In this document: piece after piece, positions 17,680 through 27,022 of the stretch
How the letters are laid out: every line of letters starts with the position of its first letter
Position numbering within the stretch: position 1 is the first letter of the stretch
Source: an uncultured Tateyamaria sp.
Lineage (GTDB): Bacteria > Pseudomonadota > Alphaproteobacteria > Rhodobacterales > Rhodobacteraceae
DNA: 64,000 nucleotides
NCBI RefSeq assembly: GCF_947487805.1
Contig: NZ_CANKXW010000003.1
Coordinates: 248,001-312,000 of the forward strand
Direction: 5' to 3'
Notes under the pieces: model-generated
The model's database searches: none
Seen by the model: only the letters and a program-made list of their open reading frames with translations
Told to the model about the DNA's origin: nothing
Made by a program: the position numbers and the translations under genes

Positions 17680-18129
17680 ATGTCTCTCGTCTCGCAACTT
17701 CCCGCATTCCAGGTTTCGGTGCAAAGCAGCGAAATGGCGGTCCGGGAGGCCCTCAAGAAACTCCTCGACGGGCTCAGCCCACTGTCACTGGATGTCGAGG
17801 AATCGGGCACCGTCGAACTGGTCATGGCCGAGGCGCTGAATAACATCGTCGAACATGCCTACCCCGAGGGCGATCCCGCCGGGCCCATCGACATCACTTG
17901 CGAACACGGGGCCGATGGCCTGCGCCTGCGCGTGGTCGATCAGGGGCGCGGCATGCCCGACGGGCGCACGCCGCTTGGCGCTGCCGCCAATCTCAACGTC
18001 GATCTCTGCGACATGCCCGAGGGTGGTTTCGGCTGGTTCCTGATCAAGGATCTGGCCAAGGACGTGACATACCACCGGGTAGAGCCGGAAAATCACCTGT
18101 CCCTCCGCCTTGCCGTGGCCATGGCCTGA
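17680..18129 (+). CDS. RsbW/SpoIIAB-like HATPase (anti-sigma kinase)
   Basis: A 149-residue GHKL ATPase domain protein. The N-box reads A-E-A-L-N-N-I-V-E-H-A-Y (about residues 48-59), the G1 box D-Q-G-R-G-M-P, and the G2-like turn G-G-F-G-W-F-L-I-K in place of the usual G-G-x-G-L-x-L-I. Proteins of this type bind a sigma factor and phosphorylate the STAS partner, here encoded immediately upstream. I chose the second in-frame ATG because GAAGG sits at a good distance; an ATG 15 bases earlier is possible. Confidence 0.83.
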   Translation: MSLVSQLPAFQVSVQSSEMAVREALKKLLDGLSPLSLDVEESGTVELVMAEALNNIVEHAYPEGDPAGPIDITCEHGADGLRLRVVDQGRGMPDGRTPLGAAANLNVDLCDMPEGGFGWFLIKDLAKDVTYHRVEPENHLSLRLAVAMA

Positions 18130-18155
18130 CGGCGCACTCACATCCAGTCACGACT

Positions 18156-18179
18156 CCGCCGGGCCCTGCGCTCCGGCGG
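18156..18179 (+). terminator. Hairpin downstream of the STAS/HATPase pair
   Basis: Arms CCGCCGG and CCGGCGG pair perfectly around a ten-base loop 26 bases after the HATPase stop. The following TTCTTG is only weakly T-rich, so intrinsic termination is plausible but not certain. Confidence 0.45.
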
Positions 18180-18278
18180 TTCTTGACCAAACGTCAAATA
18201 TCCACAAACCGCCCCGCCCCGACCACATTCCCGCCTTGATCCACCGGCATACATGACCCTGTAGCTGCATATAGCTTC

Positions 18279-18325
18279 CCTCGGTGCCGCGTGTTTTTGC
18301 CCCCACCCAGTGCGCGGCACCGAGG
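18279..18325. promoter_or_regulatory. Perfect 13-bp inverted repeat upstream of the gamma-glutamyltransferase gene
   Basis: CCTCGGTGCCGCG (18279-18291) and its exact complement CGCGGCACCGAGG (18313-18325) enclose 21 bases containing TGTTTTTG and a C-rich run. It lies about 85 bases before the ggt-like start within the 281-base gap that follows the HATPase gene. It could be a leader hairpin in the mRNA or a pair of protein-binding half sites. Nothing else in that gap looks coding. Confidence 0.5.
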
Positions 18326-18410
18326 ATCTTCCCTTTCGCACATCCCGAGTGGACAACCGGCGTGACCCGGTTACCTTGCACCGGACCAGTAATGCCTAAA
18401 GGGACCTCCC

Positions 18411-19985
18411 ATGCGTGATTTCCATCTGCCCGGCCGCTCGCCCGTTCTGTCGACCTCCGGCATGTGCGCCACCTCGCACCCCCTCGCGGCCCAGACGGCA
18501 ATCGAAATCCTGAAATCCGGCGGCAACGCCATGGACGCAGCCATCGCAGGCGCGGTCCTCCTGGGCATTTGCGAACCACAGATGACCGGCATCGGCGGCG
18601 ATTGCTTCGTGCTGTGGTCCGACGCGGACGGCAAGATCAACGCGCTCAACGGCTCGGGCCGCGCGCCCGCCGCGCTGGACGCCGCGGACCTGCGCCGCGA
18701 CGGCCACGACGTCGTCCCCGTGCACAGCGCCCATGCCGTCACCGTGCCCGGCGCAATCGACGCCTTTTGCACGTTGGCCGACAGGGTCGGACGGCTGGGC
18801 ATCGACAGGCTCCTCGCGCCCGCAATCCACTACGCCGAAACCGGCGTGCCGGTCGCCGCGCGCGTGGCCTTCGACTGGGGCAATGACGTGCACGCGCTGC
18901 AAGGCGCGGGCCGCGCCCATTTCCTGATAAACGGCGAGGTCCCGACCAGCGGCCAGATCTTTGCCGCACCCGGCCAGGCCGAGGTGCTGCGCCGCGTTGC
19001 CAAATCCGGGCGCGACGCCTTCTATACCGGCGAGATCGCCGACGACATGCTGGCCGCCCTGACCGCAGCAGGCGGCGTCCACAGTGCCGACGACTTCGCC
19101 ACCACCGCCTGCACCGACACCACCCCGATCAGTGGCCCCTACAAGGGGATCGACCTGGTAGAGCATCCGCCCAACAGCCAGGGGGCGACGGCCAACCTGA
19201 TGCTGAACATCCTGGCCGAATTCGACATCGCCGCCATGGACCCGCTGGGCAGCCAGCGCGCCCATATCGAGGCCGAGGCCGCCAAGCTCGCCTATGACGC
19301 GCGCAACCGGTTCATCGCCGATGCCGACCACACCACCCGGCTGGATCACATGATGGCGCCGGACACGGCCAAACGGCTGGCCGCGCTGATCGACCCGAGG
19401 AAGGCGATGGCCGGGCCTGCCGCGCTCAGCGAACAGGTGCACAAGGACACGATCTATATCACCGTGGTCGACCGCGACGGCATGGCCGTGTCGCTGATCT
19501 ACTCGATCTTTCACGGGTTCGGGTCCGGCATTGCCTCCGAGAAATACGGCATCCTGTTCCAGAACCGCGGCGCGGGCTTCACCCTCGAAGACGGGCACCC
19601 AAACGAGCTCAAGGGCGGCAAACGCCCGATGCACACGATCATTCCCGGCATGCTGGCGCGGGATGGCAAGCCGTTCATGCCCTTTGGCGTGATGGGCGGG
19701 GCCTATCAGCCCAACGGGCACGCGCGATTCGTGTCGAACATCGTCGATTTCGGCATGGACCCGCAAACGGCCATCGACGCGCCGCGCGCCTTCTCGGACG
19801 CCGGATCAATGAAGGTCGAAAGGGGGTACTCAGATGCGGTGCGCGCGGAACTGAGCGACATGGGCCACGACGTCACCGTGCCCGACACGGCCATCGGCGG
19901 GGCGCAGGCGATCCACATCCGCGACGACGGTGTCCTCGAAGGGGCAAGCGATCCGCGCAAGGATGGATGTGCCTTGGGCTATTGA
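18411..19985 (+). CDS. Gamma-glutamyltransferase family protein
   Basis: This 524-residue Ntn-hydrolase is made as one chain and should cut itself before Thr347 in K-D-T-I-Y-I-T-V-V-D, which aligns with Thr391 of E. coli GGT. Other family blocks are G-G-N-A-M-D-A-A-I-A near residue 38, M-T-G-I-G-G-D near 60 and the late K-R-P-M-H-T-I-I-P. There is no N-terminal signal peptide, unlike periplasmic GGT, so the protein may be cytoplasmic; relatives of this group include cephalosporin acylase-like and uncharacterised amidases. The ATG follows AAAGGGACC. Confidence 0.85.
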   Translation: MRDFHLPGRSPVLSTSGMCATSHPLAAQTAIEILKSGGNAMDAAIAGAVLLGICEPQMTGIGGDCFVLWSDADGKINALNGSGRAPAALDAADLRRDGHDVVPVHSAHAVTVPGAIDAFCTLADRVGRLGIDRLLAPAIHYAETGVPVAARVAFDWGNDVHALQGAGRAHFLINGEVPTSGQIFAAPGQAEVLRRVAKSGRDAFYTGEIADDMLAALTAAGGVHSADDFATTACTDTTPISGPYKGIDLVEHPPNSQGATANLMLNILAEFDIAAMDPLGSQRAHIEAEAAKLAYDARNRFIADADHTTRLDHMMAPDTAKRLAALIDPRKAMAGPAALSEQVHKDTIYITVVDRDGMAVSLIYSIFHGFGSGIASEKYGILFQNRGAGFTLEDGHPNELKGGKRPMHTIIPGMLARDGKPFMPFGVMGGAYQPNGHARFVSNIVDFGMDPQTAIDAPRAFSDAGSMKVERGYSDAVRAELSDMGHDVTVPDTAIGGAQAIHIRDDGVLEGASDPRKDGCALGY

Positions 19986-19990
19986 CGCGC

Positions 19991-20040
19991 GGTGCGCAGT
20001 GAATGCGCACCCTACGAATGGTGTGCCCTCCGGGCGCACC
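19991..20040. repeat. Two tandem hairpins between convergent ggt and hspQ genes
   Basis: GGTGCGCA-GTGAA-TGCGCACC (19991-20011) is a perfect eight-pair stem. Nine bases on, GGTGTGCCC-TCC-GGGCGCACC (20020-20040) forms a nine-pair stem with one G-U pair. Both share the GGTGYGC...GCGCACC theme. The element fills the whole space between two convergent genes and may end transcription in both directions. Confidence 0.55.
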
Positions 20041-20045
20041 ACAGC

Positions 20046-20372
20046 TCAGTTCAGTTGGAAATGCAGCGGATAGGTGCCGTCTTCGAACGGGCCGAAAAGG
20101 TCGGGAATGTCCGGGTGATCAACAGGTTGCCCGGAATAATCCGCCACCAGGTTCTGCTCTGACACATAAGCCACATAGTAGCTTTGGTCATTCTCCGCCA
20201 ACAGGTGATAGAACGGCTGCGCCTTCTTGGGGCGGCTGTCCTCCGGGATGGCTTCGTACCATTCATCCGTGTTGGAAAATTCCGGATCCACGTCAAACAC
20301 AACGCCTCGGAAGGGGTGCTTTTTGTGGCGGACGATCTGCCCCAGATGGTATTTTGCGCGAGTTCTCAGCAT
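20046..20372 (-). CDS. hspQ: Heat shock protein HspQ
   Basis: A 108-residue single-domain protein with the HspQ/YccV core: Y-H-L-G-Q-I-V-R-H, H-P-F-R-G-V-V-F-D-V-D-P-E-F, P-F-Y-H-L-L and Y-V-S-E-Q-N-L. E. coli HspQ binds hemimethylated DNA in vitro and is a specificity-enhancing factor for Lon protease. Start and length match the family; the longer open frame upstream is not coding in character. It is divergent from the AEC transporter gene. Confidence 0.93.
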   Translation of the reverse strand: MLRTRAKYHLGQIVRHKKHPFRGVVFDVDPEFSNTDEWYEAIPEDSRPKKAQPFYHLLAENDQSYYVAYVSEQNLVADYSGQPVDHPDIPDLFGPFEDGTYPLHFQLN

Positions 20373-20457
20373 AGCGTTGCGCCCCCTACCGACCGTGACT
20401 ACACGTTGCAAGGGACATTTGTCCAATAATTGAGCACATTTTCGCTGGAAACAGTCT

Positions 20458-21339
20458 GTGAACCTAACAGTAACAGTTCTGGAAATCGTCGCGCCCGTTT
20501 TTTTACTGGCCGGAATTGGCTTTGCTTGGGTGCGGGTCGGGTTGGAGTACCGGATCCAGTTCGTCACGCAGCTGGCGATGACACTGTCGCTGCCCTGCCT
20601 GATCTTCGTGTCCCTCATGCAAACGCGAATCGATCCCGCAGCTCTGACCGCCCTGTCGCTGGCCTCTGTCGTGTCCTATGCGGCGATCACCATCCTGTTT
20701 CTGGCCCTCGTGCGGCTCGCCCGGCTCGAGACGCGGACCTATGCCGCGCCCCTGATCTTTGGCAACACCGGCAACCTTGGCCTGCCGCTCGCCCTTTTCG
20801 CCTTCGGAGAGGCGGGGCTGAGCTATGCCATCATCGTGTTCGCGATCATGGCGCTCTGGTCCTACACCTTCGGCATCTGGCTGGTCGCGGGGTCCGGGTC
20901 CTTTGGCAAGGTGCTGCGCGAACCGCTGGTATGGGGCACCGTTCTGGGCGCCCTGTTCCTCTGGCAGGGGTGGGAGACACCAACCTTTCTGACCAACACG
21001 CTCACACTGGTGGGCCAGATGGCGATCCCGATGATGCTGATCACCCTGGGGGTCGCCGTGGCGCGGCTGTCGGGGCGCGGGCTGGCGCGGGCGGCGACCC
21101 TGTCGGTGGTCAAACTGGCGCTCTGCACGGTCATCGCATGGGCCGTGGGGCGGTATTTCACGCTGGATCCGGTGGCCTTTGGCGTGCTGGTCCTTCAGGT
21201 CGCGACGCCCGTCGCCGTCACCTCCTATCTCATTGCCGAAAAATACGGCGCCGATGCCCAGGCCGTGGCGGGCCTCGTGGTCGCCTCCACCCTGATCTCG
21301 GTCGGCGCATTGCCGCTGATCCTTGCCGCGGTTCTGTGA
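20458..21339 (+). CDS. AEC (auxin efflux carrier) family transporter
   Basis: The 293-residue membrane protein has about ten hydrophobic segments in two halves, with the conserved G-N-T-G-N-L-G-L-P-L-A-L-F near residue 103, the hallmark of AEC permeases, and M-A-I-P-M-M-L-I-T-L-G in the second half. Bacterial members carry organic acids such as malate or malonate. The start is GTG with GGAAA about nine bases upstream; no in-frame ATG fits the first helix. No enzyme gene next to it hints at a substrate. Confidence 0.87.
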   Translation: MNLTVTVLEIVAPVFLLAGIGFAWVRVGLEYRIQFVTQLAMTLSLPCLIFVSLMQTRIDPAALTALSLASVVSYAAITILFLALVRLARLETRTYAAPLIFGNTGNLGLPLALFAFGEAGLSYAIIVFAIMALWSYTFGIWLVAGSGSFGKVLREPLVWGTVLGALFLWQGWETPTFLTNTLTLVGQMAIPMMLITLGVAVARLSGRGLARAATLSVVKLALCTVIAWAVGRYFTLDPVAFGVLVLQVATPVAVTSYLIAEKYGADAQAVAGLVVASTLISVGALPLILAAVL

Positions 21340-21414
21340 CATTTCGTGATTCACAAGCCGCGGTTTTTTCGGTAAACTCCCCCAAAACAAATACAAAAAT
21401 AGCGAGTGAGGCAG

Positions 21415-21990
21415 ATGAGCAAACTCTTTCGCGCGATGGCATTGGTTTTATTGGCGGCCAGTTGTGGCGGCGGATCCGGCACGGCGCCGCGTCAGCTGGA
21501 CAACGCCTGTATGATCGTGCGCGAGCGCCCGGAATACCTGAGGGCCTTCAAGGCCGTCGAACGCAAATACGGCGTGCCGGTGCACGTGCAGATGGCGACC
21601 ATCTATCAGGAAAGTAAATTCATTTCCGATGCGCGCCCGCCGTTCCGCTATGCCGCTGGCGTGATCCCCACAGGCCGACTGTCCAGCGCCTATGGCTACA
21701 GCCAGGCGCTTGACGGCACATGGGACGAATACAGGCAACAAACCGGCAAGCGCACTGCCCGCCGGGACCGCATCCGCGATGCCACCGACTTCATGGGCTG
21801 GTACATGGTCGAAACTCAATCGCGGCTAGGTGTGCCGGTGTCGGATGCCCGCAACCAGTACCTCGCCTATCACGAAGGGCGCACAGGCTATGCCCGCGGC
21901 AGCTACCGCGGCAAGGCGTGGCTCGTGCGCGTGGCAGGCGAGGTGGACGCCCGGTCCGACCTCTATGCCCAGCAGTTGCGCAGCTGTTAG
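21415..21990 (+). CDS. Lytic transglycosylase-like lipoprotein (SLT domain)
   Basis: The 191-residue product begins with a lipoprotein signal ending L-A-A-S-C (lipidated Cys17), so it is anchored in the envelope. The SLT-like domain has the catalytic glutamate in I-Y-Q-E-S-K-F (Glu66), then a Y-G-Y-S-Q-A-L-D-G-T-W block and a late Y-L-A-Y-H-E-G motif. It should cleave peptidoglycan glycan strands without hydrolysis. GAGG precedes the ATG; a GTG nine bases earlier is the alternative start. The stop overlaps lolA by four bases. Confidence 0.85.
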   Translation: MSKLFRAMALVLLAASCGGGSGTAPRQLDNACMIVRERPEYLRAFKAVERKYGVPVHVQMATIYQESKFISDARPPFRYAAGVIPTGRLSSAYGYSQALDGTWDEYRQQTGKRTARRDRIRDATDFMGWYMVETQSRLGVPVSDARNQYLAYHEGRTGYARGSYRGKAWLVRVAGEVDARSDLYAQQLRSC

Positions 21991-22583
21991 TTATTCGCAC
22001 CACCCTGAGGTGCCGCAAACAGGCGGTTCGGGATCGAGCCGCCTGACCTCACATCGCCCAGCACCACGGTCGTCTGACCGCCCGTGTCGTCATTGATCAC
22101 CCACTGGCGCAGCTGCACCGGATTGCCGGTGAACTTCATCTGGATGTTGCCATATTCGGGGTGCTCGGGATCCTGCGCCGTCACCACCGTCGCGGTCCCG
22201 TCAAAGCTGTGGCCGGTGACCATGTTGGCCGCCCCCAGATTGACGTTCCGCGCCAGGATCAGCGACAGCGGCGTGCGCCGCAGCGGATAGGTCTCGGGTG
22301 TCTGGTTCGACTTCTTGTCCGCGATATAGACCGCATTCGCGGTCACCACGACCAGCGCGGAATTGGGCGCGTTGTACTCAAACCGCATCCGGCCCGGCCG
22401 TTTGATATAGATGTTGCCCGTGTCCACGGTGCCATCGTCATTGATCTGCGTGAACGTTCCCTGCACCGTGCGCAGGTCGTTCAGATAGCTGGAAATCGTG
22501 CTCAGCGGCAGCTTTTCCGCCAGCGCGCCCTGTGCCGCGCACAAGCTCACGGCAATGGCGGCGAATGTTGTCTTGAGGCCCAT
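21987..22583 (-). CDS. lolA: Outer-membrane lipoprotein carrier protein LolA
   Basis: A 198-residue periplasmic chaperone. It has a signal peptide (to about A-L-A at residue 22) and the LolA pattern V-Q-G-T-F-T-Q near residue 40, K-R-P-G-R-M-R-F-E-Y near 61, and a late L-R-Q-W-V-I-N-D. LolA receives lipoproteins from LolCDE and carries them to the outer membrane. It follows ftsK on the same strand with a hairpin between the two genes; ftsK-lolA adjacency is common in alphaproteobacteria to my knowledge. Confidence 0.93.
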   Translation of the reverse strand: MGLKTTFAAIAVSLCAAQGALAEKLPLSTISSYLNDLRTVQGTFTQINDDGTVDTGNIYIKRPGRMRFEYNAPNSALVVVTANAVYIADKKSNQTPETYPLRRTPLSLILARNVNLGAANMVTGHSFDGTATVVTAQDPEHPEYGNIQMKFTGNPVQLRQWVINDDTGGQTTVVLGDVRSGGSIPNRLFAAPQGGANN

Positions 22584-22662
22584 ATCTTCTTTCCGTTCTC
22601 GATTGGATCTGCTTGACCCAGATATAGGACATCCGCGCGGTTATACGATATCAACGGGGACC

Positions 22663-22687
22663 GATGGGCGGCATTTCCCCGCCCATC
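22663..22687 (-). terminator. Hairpin between ftsK and lolA
   Basis: GATGGGCGG and CCGCCCATC pair perfectly over nine bases with a seven-base loop, ten bases after the ftsK stop. No T-run follows on the minus strand, so it may attenuate or protect the mRNA rather than fully terminate it. Confidence 0.4.
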
Positions 22688-22697
22688 TTGCGTTAAA

Positions 22698-25619
22698 TCA
22701 CTGTTCCGGAACGAGGATCTCGCGCTTGCCGACGTGGTTGGCACTGCTGACCACGCCCTCGTCTTCCATCTGCTCCACCAGCCGTGCGGCCTTGTTATAG
22801 CCGATCGCCAGCTTGCGCTGGATATAGGATGTCGAACACTTGCGATCCTTGATGACAATCGCTACCGCCTGATCATAAAGGGCATCCTCACCATTGGTGT
22901 TGCCGCCCAGGCCCAGCACCTCGTCGATGCCGTTTTCCTTTTCCTCGGACGGCCCGTCCACCACGCCCGACACGTAATCCGGCGCGCCAAAGGCCTTGAG
23001 GTGGTTCACGATTTCCTCGACCTCTTCGTCGCTCACGAACGGCCCGTGGCAACGCGTGATCTTGGCACCACCGGCCATGTACAGCATGTCGCCCATGCCC
23101 AGCAGTTGCTCGGCCCCCATTTCGCCCAGAATGGTGCGGCTGTCGATTTTCGACGTCACCTGGAACGAGATCCGCGTGGGAAAGTTCGCCTTGATCGTGC
23201 CGGTGATCACGTCCACCGACGGACGCTGCGTCGCCATGATCAGGTGAATGCCAGAGGCCCGCGCCATCTGTGCAAGACGCTGGATACAGGCCTCGATCTC
23301 CTTGCCCGCCACCATCATCAGGTCGGCCATCTCGTCCACGATCACGACGATATAGGGCATCGCCTCGGGCGCGAATTCCTCGGTCTCGAACACCGGCTCG
23401 CCCGTATCGTCGTCAAAACCCGTCTGCACCGTACGGCTGAACATCTCGTCCTTGGCCAGCGCCTCTTTGACCCGGCCGTTATAGCCGTCGATGTTGCGCA
23501 CGCCCATCTTGGACATCTTGCGATACCGTTCCTCCATCTCGCCCACGACCCATTTCAGGGCAACAACCGCCTTTTTCGGGTCGGTCACAACGGGCGACAG
23601 CAGGTGCGGAATGCCGTCATAGACAGACAGTTCCAGCATCTTGGGGTCGATCATGATCAACCGGCATTCCTCGGGCGTCAGCTTGTAGAGCAGGCTCAGG
23701 ATCATGGTGTTGATCGCCACCGACTTGCCCGACCCGGTGGTCCCGGCAATCAGCAGGTGGGGCATCTTGGCAAGGTTCGCGACGACCGGATCGCCGCCAA
23801 TGTCCTTGCCCAGTGCCAGCGGCAATTTCTGGTTGCTGTCGCCGAAATCACGGCTTGCCAGGATCTCGCGCAGGACAACCTTTTCGCGGTTCTCATTGGG
23901 CAGTTCGATCCCGATCACCGACCGGCCCGGCACCGTCGACACCCGCGCCGACAGCGCCGCCATGGACCGCGCAATATCATCAGCGAGCCCGATCACCCGG
24001 CTGGCTTTCAAACCGGGCGCAGGCTCCAACTCGTACATGGTGACCACCGGGCCGGGGCGGACGCTCACGATCTCGCCCTTGACGCCATAGTCGTCCAGCA
24101 CGTTCTCAAGCATCCGCGCATTTTCCTCGAGCGCCTCGTCACTCAGGTGGTGGCGCTGGATTTCGACCGGGTTTTCCAACAGGTTCAGCGGCGGCAATTC
24201 AAATCCGGGATGCGTGTCCTCGAATTTCAGCGCCGGCTGCGCCTCAAGCTGGGCGCGTTGGCTGGGTTGCACGGGCTTGCGTACGGGCTGTTGCACGACC
24301 TTGCGCGGCTCCGCCAACGGAATGTGCGGCGCGGCAGGCTCCGGTTCGGGCATGGGCGCCGCCAGCTGCTCGGGCACATAGGCCTGCGGCGCGGGCGCGG
24401 GGGCCGGAGCGGGCGCCGGGGCCGGAGCGGGCGCGGGGGCCGGTGCAGGCGCAGGCGCGCGCGGCATCGGCGGTGCAGTCAACGGCGGCTCCGCCCGGCC
24501 CAAAGGTTGCGCGGTCAGCGGCGGCTCGGGCGGCAATCCCACCTGCGGCCCTGTATCCAGAACCAGCGGATCCGGCCCGCGGCCACGCCCCTTGGTCAGC
24601 GGTGCGGCGCTGTGGATCTGGACGCCGGGGGGCTGCGTGCGCACCCGCGACTTGATCACGTCCGAAATCTTGTTCCTGATGCGCTCCTGTCCGGGGCCGT
24701 CGCCCACATCCACATCGGACCACGTCTCGACCAGCTCTTGCTCCGGCATCTCCTCAGGCACGGGCTCGGGGCGCTTGATCAAGGCGGGCATCCGGCCCAG
24801 CAGGCCCGGCTTGGCCGCCTCCGGCGCGGGCATTTCTTCGACCGGGGCAACGGCCATTACCGGCACACTCGCCGCATAGGCTTCGGCCTCCGCGGCCTCT
24901 GCGGCGCGTTGCGCCCTGCGCTCGGCCTGCCGCTCCTGCATGACCCGCGCGGTCTGTACCGCCCCGCTGGCCCCACGGCCCAGAACAGTCATCAGCCCGG
25001 CATAAACCATCACCAGCCCAACCAGCAAAAACCGCCCGATCCGGAGCACTTCGGCCCGCGTGAACCCCAGCACAAAAGCGCCGAACAGAACAATGCCCAC
25101 CGCCATCACCAGCGACATCAGCTTGACCGTAAACGCCGACCCCACCGGCAGCGCGGTCAGCAAAAACGCCATCACCGTATCGCCAAAAAGCCCGCCCAAC
25201 CCAAAGCCATGCGTGGACTGCCACGCGGCCCCCGGCTCAAGCGTGGCGGCATAGATCGACCCGAAGGCAATCGCGATCGGCGCAAAGATCAACCGCCCCA
25301 CGGCCCGCTCCTGCCCCTGATGCAGCGCAAAACGCCCGCCCCAGACCAGCAGCACAATCGCGATCCCCAGAACACCCCAACCGGCAATCATGAACATCGG
25401 TGCCGCAATCGACGCGCCCGTGCGGCCCATCCAGTTCTGCACCGGCGCATCCGTCGACGCCATCCAGTTCGGGTCATCCGGCGTATAGCTCAGCATCATC
25501 GCCGCGGCCATCATCCCGAGGATGAGCAGCCCGATCCCGATCAACTCGCGGCTGCGTTTCTCGATCGCCGCCTGCATCCCGTGATCAAAAAGCGGATCCC
25601 GCCGTGTCTGATATGCCAT
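22698..25619 (-). CDS. ftsK: DNA translocase FtsK
   Basis: This 973-residue protein pumps chromosomal DNA through the closing septum. Residues 20-200 hold about four membrane helices, residues 210-470 a proline-rich linker with an (Ala-Pro)n run, and the rest the RecA-like motor with Walker A G-T-T-G-S-G-K-S near residue 625 and Walker B V-I-V-D-E-M-A-D. The C-terminal winged helix (gamma domain, from about 900) includes the block around T-S-Y-I-Q-R-K-L that reads KOPS orientation sequences. The ATG follows GAGGACGAGGC. Size and order are normal for alphaproteobacterial FtsK. Confidence 0.96.
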   Translation of the reverse strand: MAYQTRRDPLFDHGMQAAIEKRSRELIGIGLLILGMMAAAMMLSYTPDDPNWMASTDAPVQNWMGRTGASIAAPMFMIAGWGVLGIAIVLLVWGGRFALHQGQERAVGRLIFAPIAIAFGSIYAATLEPGAAWQSTHGFGLGGLFGDTVMAFLLTALPVGSAFTVKLMSLVMAVGIVLFGAFVLGFTRAEVLRIGRFLLVGLVMVYAGLMTVLGRGASGAVQTARVMQERQAERRAQRAAEAAEAEAYAASVPVMAVAPVEEMPAPEAAKPGLLGRMPALIKRPEPVPEEMPEQELVETWSDVDVGDGPGQERIRNKISDVIKSRVRTQPPGVQIHSAAPLTKGRGRGPDPLVLDTGPQVGLPPEPPLTAQPLGRAEPPLTAPPMPRAPAPAPAPAPAPAPAPAPAPAPAPQAYVPEQLAAPMPEPEPAAPHIPLAEPRKVVQQPVRKPVQPSQRAQLEAQPALKFEDTHPGFELPPLNLLENPVEIQRHHLSDEALEENARMLENVLDDYGVKGEIVSVRPGPVVTMYELEPAPGLKASRVIGLADDIARSMAALSARVSTVPGRSVIGIELPNENREKVVLREILASRDFGDSNQKLPLALGKDIGGDPVVANLAKMPHLLIAGTTGSGKSVAINTMILSLLYKLTPEECRLIMIDPKMLELSVYDGIPHLLSPVVTDPKKAVVALKWVVGEMEERYRKMSKMGVRNIDGYNGRVKEALAKDEMFSRTVQTGFDDDTGEPVFETEEFAPEAMPYIVVIVDEMADLMMVAGKEIEACIQRLAQMARASGIHLIMATQRPSVDVITGTIKANFPTRISFQVTSKIDSRTILGEMGAEQLLGMGDMLYMAGGAKITRCHGPFVSDEEVEEIVNHLKAFGAPDYVSGVVDGPSEEKENGIDEVLGLGGNTNGEDALYDQAVAIVIKDRKCSTSYIQRKLAIGYNKAARLVEQMEDEGVVSSANHVGKREILVPEQ
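24393..24446. repeat. Three 18-bp coding repeats in the ftsK linker
   Basis: Three nearly identical 18-base units (on the plus strand each opens GGGCGC and ends GGCCGGWGC) encode the (Ala-Pro)n stretch of the linker; a degraded fourth unit follows. The tract keeps frame and could vary in copy number by slippage. Confidence 0.6.
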
Positions 25620-25638
25620 GCCTCGTCCTCGTCTGTAT

Positions 25639-26817
25639 TTATGTGGCGTAAAGAACGTCGCGGATCGCCATCAGGCCCCGCTCCGTCTCTGCCTTTGGGG
25701 CCACCAGCGCGGCCCGGATATATGCGTCACCGGGATTGAACCCGTCTATCTCGCGCGCCAGATAGGCCCCCGGCAGAACCCGTACACCGGTCTCCTGCCA
25801 CAGCTTCAGCGCGGCGGCCTCACCGTCCGGCACCGGCAGCCACAGGAAAAACCCGGCCTCAGGCGCGGCATATCCCGGCACGTTGCCCAGGATGCGGTCC
25901 GCCATGTCGTATTTCTCGTGATATTGCGCGCGGTTGTCGATCACGTGGTCTTCATCCGCCCAAACGGCGGCGGCCGCATGCTGCAACGGCGTGGGCAACG
26001 GCGTGCCTGCATAGGTGCGCAACTGCTTGGCCTCGCGGATCGTCGCGGGACCACCCACGATGAACCCCGACCGCAACCCCGGCAGGTTCGACCGCTTTGA
26101 CAGCGAATGGAACGCCACCACCCGTTCGGGGTCGGCGTCGCCAATGCACTCCAGCACGCCCACAGGCGGCACATCACGGTAAATCTCGGAATAGCACTCG
26201 TCGGCAAAGACCTGGAAATCATATCGCTCGGCCAGCGCAATCAGGTCCCGCCAATACGCCGCCCCCGCCACGGCCCCCTGCGGGTTCGCGGGCGAACACA
26301 TGTAGCACGCGACTGTGCGGTTCAGGATCGCAGGATCAACCGACCCATAATCCGGCAAATGCCCGCTCTCCGCGGTGGCCGGCACCAGCACAGGCTCCGC
26401 CCCCGCCGAAATCGCCGCCAACATGTAAACCTGATAAAACGGGTTCGGCATCAACACGACCGGCTGCTGCCCGTTCTTGACCTCCGGGCACAGTGCCATG
26501 CCCGCATTGTACAGCCCCTCACGCGTGCCGTTCAGCGGCATCACATTGGCATCCGCATCCATCGCCACGCCGTATCTGCGGCCCAGCCAATCGCAAAACG
26601 CCTGCCGCAACTCCGGCAAACCCTCATTCGGGGGATAATTGTTGAACCCAGCCGCGTGCTCGGCAATCACATCCGTGACCCAGGCCGGAAACGCATGTTT
26701 CGGCTCGCCAATGGTCATATGCACCACGTCCCCGCCGGGGGTGTGGTGGTCCAACAGCGCGCGCAAACGCGGAAATGCATAGGCCGGAAGGTTCGAAAAC
26801 CGCTCGGGAAACTTCAT
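25639..26817 (-). CDS. Class I/II PLP-dependent aminotransferase (possibly DapC)
   Basis: A 392-residue fold-type I aminotransferase. The PLP lysine is in H-S-L-S-K-R-S-N near residue 245, preceded by A-D-E-C-Y-S-E-I for the pyridine aspartate, and R-S-G-F follows. The sequence is of the type often named succinyldiaminopimelate transaminase in alphaproteobacteria, but no lysine-pathway genes lie nearby, so the substrate is an inference. GAGGCAG precedes the ATG by four to five bases. It sits just upstream of ftsK on the same strand, 19 bases apart, and may be cotranscribed with it. Confidence 0.85.
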   Translation of the reverse strand: MKFPERFSNLPAYAFPRLRALLDHHTPGGDVVHMTIGEPKHAFPAWVTDVIAEHAAGFNNYPPNEGLPELRQAFCDWLGRRYGVAMDADANVMPLNGTREGLYNAGMALCPEVKNGQQPVVLMPNPFYQVYMLAAISAGAEPVLVPATAESGHLPDYGSVDPAILNRTVACYMCSPANPQGAVAGAAYWRDLIALAERYDFQVFADECYSEIYRDVPPVGVLECIGDADPERVVAFHSLSKRSNLPGLRSGFIVGGPATIREAKQLRTYAGTPLPTPLQHAAAAVWADEDHVIDNRAQYHEKYDMADRILGNVPGYAAPEAGFFLWLPVPDGEAAALKLWQETGVRVLPGAYLAREIDGFNPGDAYIRAALVAPKAETERGLMAIRDVLYAT

Positions 26818-26941
26818 AAAACTGCCTCAGGTTCGGGATCGTGAACGCCCCGTTTGCCCCAACCTACCCCAAGGCGCGGACTCCCGTCCAGAAAAACCAC
26901 ACCCCATGGACAAAACCTGTGGCTTTCGCGCCCATGCGGCA

Positions 26942-26953
26942 GGGTGCGCACCC
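26942..26953. repeat. Short GGGTGCGCACCC palindrome
   Basis: A perfect 12-base palindrome in the 227-base gap between the aminotransferase and amidase genes. Its core GGTGCGCACC matches the arms of the hairpin near 19991, so it may belong to the same extragenic repeat family. The rest of that gap shows no coding character. Confidence 0.35.
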
Positions 26954-27022
26954 ATGCGGGAGGGTGGGCGGGGCGTCGTTGCCCCGTCAGGGGCCAACGC
27001 GCGTCCGTCCCGCCCTCACGCC

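Noticed and set aside
22734-25739. A 1001-codon open frame on the plus strand opposite ftsK
   Set aside because: Arg/His/Gln-rich antisense shadow of a well-supported gene. Similar shadows at 9935-12163, 6765-8303 and 53220-55376 were rejected for the same reason.
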